64,000 nt of DNA from Thozetella sp. PMI_491 (lineage: Eukaryota; Ascomycota; Sordariomycetes; Chaetosphaeriales; Chaetosphaeriaceae). Within the stretch, counting starts at the first letter, position 1. Every line of letters begins with the position of its first letter. Location: assembly GCA_021432635.1 (NCBI GenBank), contig MU270024.1, positions 868,001 through 932,000 of the forward strand. The letters are read 5' to 3'. The position numbers and the translations under genes were made by a program. The notes beneath the pieces are model-generated. The model was not told where the DNA came from, did not search any database, and was given only the letters and a program-made list of their open reading frames with translations. Shown piece after piece: positions 56,380-64,000 of this stretch.

Positions 56380-57703
56380 CACTAGGTGGCTTTCATGACT
56401 CTGAAGTCATGCCGCAACTTCCTTGTCTACATTACCGCCTAGCTCACAGCAACGGCCTGGCAGGCGATGGCGATCTCGACCGGCTACATCATCTCGACTA
56501 TGATACAGGGCATCATCGTGCTAGCGCAGCCTACGTACTCTCCCGGTCCGTGGAAGACAGTGCTAATACTGCTGGCCGTGATGCTGTTTGCCGTCTCGAT
56601 GAACCCCACCACGAGTCGCGCGCTAGCAAGGTTTGAGGACCTTGTCCTCGTCCTCCACCTGGCCCGGTTCATTGGGGTGCTAATACCGCTGCTGTATTTT
56701 GCGCCGCACAACGACAGGGCCACTGTCTTCGCCGCCTTCATCAATAAGGGAGGCTGGTCAACGCAGGCGCTGTCCTTCTTTGTCGGGTTCCTCACCATAG
56801 CTACTTCCATGATAAGGGCCGACTTCGCAGTGCACATGTCTGAAGAGATCCAATCGGCCGCTCTCGTATTGCCCCGGGTGCTCTTAGCCACCATATTCAT
56901 CAACGGCATACTTGCATTTGGCATGGTCCTCGCCCTGATGTTCTGCCTGACCGACCTAGAGGCGGCGCTGGAAGCAGCCGAGACAATTTTCTACCCTTTT
57001 CTTCGCACTTTCCAGTCAGCGGTCGTCTCAACTACCGGAGCGTGCATCATGGCTGGTATTGTTCTGGTGATGGCGGTTGCTAGTAGCGTTAGCGTATACG
57101 CTTCCGCGTCGCGCATGCTCTGGTCGTTCTCGCGTGACAGAGGGTTGCCTTTTGACAAGTACTTGGTCAAGGTGCGTGCGTGACGATCAGTCGAAATCCC
57201 CCTACATACCGGCATACGCTCTCTAACGCCCGGAATAGTTGACCAACAATTCGCTGCCTGTCGTGGCTATCTTAACCACCCTCGGAATTACGATGCTGCT
57301 GTCACTCATCGTGCTTGGCTCCGCGGTCGCATTAGGTGCCTTACTGTCATTAGTTATAGGGGCACTATACTCCTCGTACCTACTAGTCTGCTGCCTTTTG
57401 TTATGGCGTCGTACGACTGGGAGCATTCAGCCTTGCCATGGTGGGTCTGATGTCCTCGATTTGGAAATTATCACCTGGGGCCCCTGGCGGCTGCCCGAGC
57501 CGCTTGGCACTGTTAACAACATCTTTGCCATCCTCTACAGCGTGCTTCTGTTGTTTTGGTCTTTTTGGCCACAAACCGGCCCGACTACTTTGGAGTCTGC
57601 AAACTGGAGTGTTTTAGTTTTTGGGTGTGTGGTGATCTTTAGTGTCCCATGGTATATAATCTATGCCAGGCGCCATTTCCGAGGCCCTGTTAGGGAATTG
57701 TAG
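56380..57703 (+). pseudogene. Decayed amino-acid/choline permease (APC family)
   Basis: The frame from 56467 reads as the middle and end of a fungal APC permease: TATAWQAMAISTGYI, MNPTTSRALARFEDLVLVLHL, then after an intron (57172-57238) LTNNSLPVVAILTTLG, ending at 57703. Family members have about 520 residues, and this open part gives 389. Directly upstream in the same frame the family sequence continues (VAFMTLKS, CRNFLVYITA) but is broken by TAG at 56383-56385 and 56440-56442. The family has Trp at both positions (HWVA and TGWLT). TGG to TAG is a C-to-T change in CpA context on the other strand, as repeat-induced point mutation makes. The first helices are missing. A short protein starting at 56467 could still be made but would lack early helices. 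Confidence 0.75.
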
Positions 57704-58195
57704 ATTCACTTAGTATGTAGTGCTTCAAACCCAGCGCTTGTTCCCAGCGTCTGCGGCGCGGGCACTCCGAGGACGCGGCCTGCAGGTAGTAAAAGCACTT
57801 CGAGGCTAAAAAGTAAATAAAAGGAGAAAGAATGATGTAACACGACTGCTACCTGAGGCGCTCTTTTTTTTGTTTAACATGCTAATCGGCCATTTTATTG
57901 GAATTAACTCCGGCAGAAGAATTGCACATGCACCAAACAAGGTCCTGTCCACATTAGGTAAGGCCTTCAGAATTTAGAAAATATAAATATATGAGGTGCT
58001 AGAACGTTCTTTATAGCCAAAATGCAGCCCACTGCGTCACAGCCAACATAGCTTCCGCAACCCGCACAAATCTCTTTAAAATAAGACACCGCTACCCAAG
58101 CTTGCTGAGTTATCTATCTATACCTCCTTTTCTAGATCCCAGCAACGCGGATATAATTGAACAGAGGATATCACCCCCAAACCCGTCAGACTACC
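57704..58195. promoter_or_regulatory. Intergenic, upstream of the DUF924-like gene
   Basis: 492 bases with no supported gene. A T-rich run lies near 57865. It should hold the promoter of the next gene. Confidence 0.45.
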
Positions 58196-59113
58196 ATGGG
58201 TGGAGGACTAGTCAGCCCCGGGGAGCTTCGAGAAGTCCTGACACCAGGGCTTTTTCTGCTAATCGTCCATACCCGCCTCCCCTATCCAAAGCGCGATCCC
58301 ATCGACTTTGCCAAGTTCGGTCAAGCCATTTTCCTCGAGGATGACTTCAGCCCTATTGTGGAAGATAAGGTCTGGCCTGCGCTGCTTCTCCTGAGCAAAG
58401 TCGGGCTTGATAACATGCCAGACCTATCCGAGTATCTTCCCCCGCCGACTGACCCGAGTTATCCAGAGCAATGCCTTGGCCTTGAGCTGCTCCTTGACCA
58501 TTGCCCTCGTCTGATGTTCGTGGGAGTAGATGAGCGCTGGACCTACGGTTACTTCAGCCAAGTATCGAAACGTCTTGCCAATAAGTGGTATGCTCTCCCG
58601 GAAGCACAACGCCCGGATTCCTGGGAACGATGGCAGCAAGGCGCCGGGCTTGACTACTGGATCGGGGCGCGCTTCTGGCTAGGTACACCCTTCGTACACT
58701 CGGAATCCAGGGAAACACATAAGATCGCAGTCAAGTTTACAGCCACGACCCGGTCGGTTGTCGAGAGTGTGACTGGCCAGAAAAATCCCTATCGTTCTAA
58801 GAGGGAGGAAATCCTCGCTGACCTATATGGCTTCCCACGGGTATACAAACAGGGACCACCACAAGGCGACGGCGTGACGCGGGAAAGCTGGACCTTTTGG
58901 ATGGGTATGCTCATGGACATTCACGAACCAATTATTGCACGATATGGCCGCTACCCGTACCTCAATGCCATTCGGGGAAAGGAGTCGACGGAAGGGGAGA
59001 AGGATTGGGCTAACAAGACTAACCACTATGGAGCGGCGAAGAAGGACGTTGCCAAGAAGATCAAAGAAGATGTGAAGCTTGGGCGGTGGAGGCCGCTTGG
59101 CGAGGATTCATAA
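58196..59113 (+). CDS. DUF924-like protein
   Basis: Single-exon protein of 305 residues from the first ATG in frame (58196); the frame opens further upstream but without ATG. The core CLGLELLLDHCPRLMFVG resembles the LDQFPRNIF-type motif of the DUF924 family, an all-helical TPR-like fold of unknown activity. Other notable segments are WYALPEAQRPDSWERW and SWTFWMGMLMDIHEPII. The C-terminus is Lys-rich. No signal or membrane segment is seen. Many fungi carry several paralogs of this protein near metabolite or accessory loci. Biochemical role unknown. Confidence 0.7.
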   Translation: MGGGLVSPGELREVLTPGLFLLIVHTRLPYPKRDPIDFAKFGQAIFLEDDFSPIVEDKVWPALLLLSKVGLDNMPDLSEYLPPPTDPSYPEQCLGLELLLDHCPRLMFVGVDERWTYGYFSQVSKRLANKWYALPEAQRPDSWERWQQGAGLDYWIGARFWLGTPFVHSESRETHKIAVKFTATTRSVVESVTGQKNPYRSKREEILADLYGFPRVYKQGPPQGDGVTRESWTFWMGMLMDIHEPIIARYGRYPYLNAIRGKESTEGEKDWANKTNHYGAAKKDVAKKIKEDVKLGRWRPLGEDS

Positions 59114-60470
59114 TACAGAGCGAAAGCAGAAATTGGAGGGCAGAATGGATCAAGTGCACTAAATCTCGCATTCGTATTCAAGCTTCATATACAATAGTTC
59201 AACACACAAACCTGCCACCGGAAGCCGGCTGTATATGCTTAGTTTAGTGATATTCAGACGGGCAATGTATACCAACTACACCAGATGCCGGAAGAAGGCG
59301 CTTCGAGTGCATACCGTCATGTGGCACTGTGTCGTCACATTAGCACCGGTGTTTTAAATGTTGGGGTCCCGCGAAAGGACAGCTGTAAGAGACTATACCT
59401 GTAAGGGATACCACACTATAGTGTAGTGGAGTAGAAATAAGCGTGCAGCCTGCACCGCCTAAAGCAGCACCAAAACTTACCAAATCCGGCGGAAAAGGCT
59501 GTAATACGTAGGTTTATTATATTGTCTTAATGTTTCCTTATTACATATCTTAAAGGCTTTTTATCATTTCCTTTCGTATTTCCTCTTGGCTTTTTCGGCT
59601 CTTTCCACAACTATATCGATTAAGCTCGCTTTCAAACGGGTTTGACGTACCTTAGCCCTCCCCGGGCAGCACGTTTAGGTTGTTGGACAGCGTCCTTCAA
59701 AACCGGGGAAATTCCAACAAACTGGAAAGGCTGATGGGTTGGAGGGTTGCCCCCCTTTCACCTACCTGCCTCCTGAAACCATTTTCGTGGCGGTTTGTAA
59801 CCCCTGACAATTTCTTTGTTGGCCATCGCCATCGTGCGGCGGCACATGCAACTATCTGCTGCCAAGGCGGAGGCCCCAATCGCGAAAGTTGGGCTGGTCA
59901 AAACCTGAAACTATGATCCCCCTGTGAGTAGAGTGTAGCGCTAACAGGGGTGAGGAAGATATCCATCTGATGTACCTACGAGTTTATTTTTGAGAATGCG
60001 CGGGATGTAACCTCGTCTTACTTTATCTGTTGGAGGTGGGGTAAAACTAGCAGGGGATGGGGATAACTTTCAGGGGTGTGGGTTCGGTTCCGTTGGGACC
60101 CGTCAGTAGGCAAGACCCTTGAATGTTTCAAACTCAAGCCACCAAACAGACTTTTGTCTATCCGTAGCACAGTAACACGAGGCATGGATGATGGTTCGTT
60201 TTTGGACGCTTCCTGACCCTCGCGATCGCCCTACTTGCTCTGCGCAAACTTCCAGAACGCATCGTCTATGTGTTCGGACAATGAACGCTGGAGTTATGAT
60301 CTAATTAATCGTCGGCCCATCTGAGCCTTAGGCCGCTGGTCTCCTGTATTCTTCTCTTCTGTTTATTGGTTGCTCAGGCACCTCTCCAGGGCCGTCCCAT
60401 CACGTCATCCCAAAATTCGGACCCCCCTTGGTCTTTTTCGGCCTTGAGACGAAATATTCCAGCGAAAACT
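59114..60470. other. Intergenic, 1.36 kb, no supported gene
   Basis: AT-rich with short frames only. A perfect palindrome ACACTATAGTGT lies near 59412-59423. The region before 60470 should be the promoter of the glycosyltransferase-like gene. Confidence 0.5.
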
Positions 60471-62124
60471 ATGTCTTTCCCCGCGCGGTCGGGTTTACTC
60501 TACTTCATCCTTATACTTGTATTGTTGTCAATCTGGGGAAGCAAGACCATTGGTGTCGTCCAATTCAGCGATGGCGCCGACAGCCGCATTGGCTCACAAA
60601 TACCACAAAACATCCCACAGTCCCCTGAAGGGCAACATGGCGGGCCCTCAGCGCTCCATGCAGGTGTAGAAGGAGGAACAGAAACAAGTGAAAACATCAG
60701 TCCTGCAAACCCCAGCGATGGTGTCGACATTAAGAAAGATAACTCGTTTGAGTTTCTGTCGGACTTGTGCAGGCAGACGGATTGGATACCAGGCCTTTGG
60801 CTTCATTGCCACACATATTCAGGCTATGAGAAAACCTACATGCGAGGAGGTATGTAGTAAATGCTTGGTCCCTTGATATTTGCTTTATCCTCAGCCTTCT
60901 CCTGTTACTTTCATGGAGCATACACTCGCCTGACATCTATGGATCTATCTGGTGTCACATCTCGGCCAATTTTTCAAACAATGAAGACCTAATCGCTCTT
61001 TAGGCCTGAACAACGCCCGCAACCGGATTCAAGCATGCCTACGCCTCGCCATTGATGCCGGGGCCGGCCTGATAATTCCTCCCATGACGACCCGAAACCC
61101 CGAAAAGCTGTATGACACGACTAACCCTGAAGGAGCTATGTGTCCGGATGTATGGTTTGACATAGACTACCTACATTCCAGCCTCAATGCGCACTGCCCA
61201 AAGCTACAGATCCAGGCCTGCAAGACCCATGTGGACAACGAGACCCGCGTGCTGACGGAAGAAACGCGACTCTTCCCCCCTAACGACTTTTATGTGGGCC
61301 AATTTCGGAAGTTCGTGAACACTACTGTGGCTAGTAACAACGTCAGTCTCGATGCCATAACACCGGAGCGGCCGGTAGTAATTGAGTTTGGAGACTCATT
61401 CTGCGCGTGGGCATACCACCTATCGGACGAGCTACGGACTATCCGCAAATCACTATTCCACACTCTGAAATTTAACCGGACGGTGCTAGCTCTTGGCGAC
61501 CGGGTGCTCCAGAGTCCGCTATTGAAGGACAAGGCATTTATTGGCGTACATTTGCGAGGAGAGGACGACTGGCCCATTTTGTTTGGGTCACTGTGGGACC
61601 AGCTTAAGAAATATACGGAAGAGATCCGGGCAATCAACGAACCTGCAACGACGACAGCAAAGAGTATCAGCAGGGTCAAGAGGATACCCGTACCCCAACC
61701 GGCTATCAAAACGATATTTGCGAATTGTGGTGATCCCACTGTTATTCAGAAGTTGCGCGACATCCTGGAGCCGCTGGGATATGTTGTGCATGACAAGTGG
61801 ACAATCCTCCGAGAAGGGGGATGGCACTCAGAGCTCGCTGAGCTTGACGACCTCGATTTTGACTCGAAGGCTATCCTGGACTACCGGGTGCAATCGAGCG
61901 CGCGGTACTTTATGGGCAGTTCCCTGAGCACCCTCTCGCTTCTCATCGCGTACGAACGTACCATGGACGATGATGTCGACGTTTTCGAGCGGTACCTGTT
62001 CGTCGGGAGCACAATACACGGCCACTCGCGGGACTACGGCAAGAACAACCTGGAGCTTCGAGGTAGCGCGACCACGAAATTGATGTTAGTCCCCGGCGGC
62101 GATTACATGAGATACTTCCCATGA
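60471..62124 (+). CDS. O-fucosyltransferase-like type II membrane protein
   Basis: 499 residues in two exons, 60471-60849 and 61004-62124, closing in frame with a 154-bp intron. A short cytosolic N-terminus precedes one transmembrane helix (LLYFILILVLLSIWGS), then a Gly/Ser/Pro-rich stem. The catalytic part begins with GGLNNARNRIQACLRLAIDAGAGLIIPPM, seen as the GGLNN motif followed by GAGLIIPP, the first signature of GDP-fucose protein O-fucosyltransferase-like proteins. FIGVHLRGEDDW matches the HLRxE/D loop that contacts GDP-fucose. A C-terminal segment (YFMGSSLSTLSLLIAYER) matches the last conserved block. Several Asn-X-Thr sites fit a Golgi lumenal domain. Donor and acceptor cannot be read from sequence. 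Confidence 0.75.
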
Positions 62125-63532
62125 CCTGGACGGTTGGATAGAAGTATTGCTCATGTCTTAAAGTCTAGAAGGATTTGGGATATGATTTGTTACCCGGCAT
62201 TCTAGGATTAATCTCAAGTCTCTAGCCATAGATCCTTGTATGTATAATGTAGAATGTAAATGTGTCGCTCGCCCTATAGAAGCTTATCTAGCAGTAGCAT
62301 TGCGCTTACTTTGCACACTGATGGTAGCCTAAGATTCTATCATTGCAGTACTTTTATCCAACTATATGGAGCTACTCGGCTAGTAGGAGTCACTTTAATA
62401 CACTCAAGGCAGCGGTAGTATCTACTATAATGGCCTGACCAAGATACAGAGCCTCCATTCTGTGAACTGCAGAGTATGTTAGAGCGGTATATCGAACATT
62501 GTGGCTGAAAGCTAGAATTAAGGGTCCTGACTATGGTGCTCAATCTTTTTCACTAAACTAGACCTGAAAAAAAAAAAAACAGACACAGGAAAAAACACGC
62601 TTCAGCGTTGCGAAGAAGCTTATTCGCAAAGTACATAGTGTATTTCCAATGCGTTGCTGGCCATTCTTGCCTGTTTGCTATGGCCGAGCCGCACCTGCTA
62701 CCTCGCCACTCGGCCTATAAGCACACGAAGAGTAGCGAGCTGTTTAGTTTGCCTTGCGACAATACCTGACCGGTTCGGACGCGTTATATATGCATCTCTG
62801 CCAGGCAAATCTTGTAAATTTGTGTCTGCCATCATGCTTTGTCGTCTGGGAAAAGGCCCTTGAGCTTTTCAGCAGTCCACTCGTTAGGCGTAACAAGTCC
62901 CGGGTAATAATTTTTTTCTGTTCATCAGTCTAACCATTGGGAGATGTGGCGAGGAAAACGGGGCTGTATTCGGAGCCGTGGCTTCTGCTAGCGTGCGTGC
63001 CGCCAAAGTCCGGTGGAATGGGTGTAGAAATGCTAATCTGTAACAGCGCCGGATTCCCGGTTCGTTAAGTAGCACACCGCTGAGTATAATTGTCAACAAC
63101 AAGGCTGGGAAGGGAATAGCCACTACAAATCAACCTCGGGGTCCCGCTGATCATTTTGAAAACTTGTGCTGTTGAGACATTTTGAATGCCCTCTCCCGTT
63201 CTTCTTGGCCGATGAGAAATTAGCCGTCTTCTGACGAGGCCTTCTCGCAGGAGAAGGCGAGAATTCTCACCTTTGCCGCTGGAAATGAGGAACTATCCGC
63301 GTAGGGCCAATGGAGAGATCTTCTACACAATGTTGTAGGCTGGCTACAACGACAAGATAGGAAGTACACAACAGCGATGGGACGGTATAGGATTAATAAT
63401 ACTTCAGCAGCTGTATCCAACGTTGTATTCTTCTCTTAGAGACCAAATATTTAATCTATATCGGCCAATTTAAAGTAAGTCTATCATTTCCTGTCTATTG
63501 CTGATTCACTTCTTCATCTACGGCGCTAGTCC
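62125..63532. other. Intergenic, 1.4 kb, no supported gene
   Basis: It contains the 3' end of the glycosyltransferase-like gene and a 13-base A run near 62567. Short frames at 62654-62863 and 62884-63123 have no recognised similarity. Confidence 0.5.
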
Positions 63533-63997
63533 TCATAGGCCTCGCCCTCCCCTCTCTTCGTTACCACTTCCACCCTTCCCAAGCCGCTGCTCCTCTCCTT
63601 CCGGCTCAACCGGTTCGCTGCTGGTTTCTTCCTCAGGACGTCCGTTAACCATGTTTTCAGCCTCGGCGTATCCGTCCATCCTAGCTACCTCGTCGGGAAT
63701 CTCCTGTGGTATATTTGATGGGTCTGATTCATAGTCGTCGGTCTGCTCTAGTAATGGTCGGAGCTCATCGGTAGTCCCCTGATACTGGGTGGCTGAAACC
63801 GCCAAGATAAGTGCGACAAAGGAGGTAAAAGCAGGCAAGAGATATGGCAACGAGGGGAAATACCAAGCGCTATTTTCGCCACCTCGCGTCCCAATGGCGA
63901 AAAATAAATATAGCAACTTCGCTGCTACCATCCTCCCACCAGCTTCAATAACTTCGCTTGCTCTTAGAGACGGGGTCCGACGATCCTCTTTTGCCAT
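63533..63997 (-). CDS. Membrane protein with acidic tail, possibly partial at window edge
   Basis: I do not recognise the family. The frame gives 154 residues from an ATG at 63997, three bases inside the window edge. It may therefore be the last exon of a longer gene that begins beyond the window. One or two hydrophobic segments are seen (AAKLLYLFFAIG and YLLPAFTSFVALILAVSA). An acidic, Glu/Pro-rich C-terminal tail follows (ending EETSSEPVEPEGEEQRLGKG), which would be cytosolic. The hydrophobic pattern and tail resemble the end of a multi-pass transporter such as an MFS protein, but no motif confirms it. Confidence 0.5.
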   Translation of the reverse strand: MAKEDRRTPSLRASEVIEAGGRMVAAKLLYLFFAIGTRGGENSAWYFPSLPYLLPAFTSFVALILAVSATQYQGTTDELRPLLEQTDDYESDPSNIPQEIPDEVARMDGYAEAENMVNGRPEEETSSEPVEPEGEEQRLGKGGSGNEERGGRGL

Positions 63998-64000
63998 TGA

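Noticed and set aside
59412-59423. Palindrome ACACTATAGTGT as a regulatory site
   Set aside because: A 12-base palindrome in AT-rich intergenic DNA is expected by chance and is not near a start codon.
1-64000. tRNA or rRNA genes, CRISPR arrays, LTR elements
   Set aside because: I saw no convincing cloverleaf, ribosomal sequence, spaced repeats or reverse-transcriptase motifs. A covariance-model scan would be needed to exclude a tRNA.

Overview
The window looks like chromosomal DNA of a filamentous ascomycete (Pezizomycotina). Its genes are interrupted by short GT-AG introns, mostly 46 to 150 bases. It carries Zn2Cys6 regulators, MFS carriers, a fungal P450, an S53 peptidase, and ankyrin, HeLo-type and protein-kinase-like genes typical of fungal accessory regions. 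I found no rRNA, tRNA, CRISPR array or autonomous transposon. Gene models below were spliced by eye from reading frames and splice signals. Reading frame was checked arithmetically at each junction; junctions that do not close are stated.

0-22 kb: a JEN-type monocarboxylate transporter, a decayed short-chain dehydrogenase, and a 357-bp element with perfect 88-bp inverted repeats. Then comes a dispersed group of tailoring-type genes: GMC oxidoreductase, cytochrome P450, hotdog thioesterase-like protein, O-methyltransferase, SDR and NmrA-like reductase, ending in a Zn2Cys6 regulator. This resembles a secondary-metabolite set without its backbone synthase, since no PKS, NRPS or terpene synthase lies in the window.

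22-36.5 kb: a chaperone-like block. A giant protein of about 2,500 residues joins an Hsp70-like domain with degenerate ATP motifs to dozens of ankyrin repeats. Head-to-head with it is an Hsp70-like gene with intact ATP motifs, followed by a ClpB/Hsp100-like AAA+ protein with an ankyrin-like stretch.

37.5-45 kb: a Zn2Cys6 regulator, an MFS efflux carrier, a small membrane coiled-coil protein and a cysteine-synthase-like enzyme.

45-54 kb: a HeLo domain fused to a pseudokinase, an active-looking Ser/Thr kinase divergent from it, a second pseudokinase 68 bases further on, and a HeLo-like/STAND-type N-domain joined to ankyrin repeats. HeLo plus pseudokinase next to an active kinase recalls the domain logic of MLKL and RIPK3 in animal necroptosis. 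This part and the chaperone block are the most interesting in the window. Function is inferred from architecture only.

54-64 kb: a sedolisin lacking the usual prodomain, a decayed amino-acid/choline permease with two Trp-to-stop changes, a DUF924-like protein, an O-fucosyltransferase-like type II membrane protein, and a membrane protein reaching the window edge.
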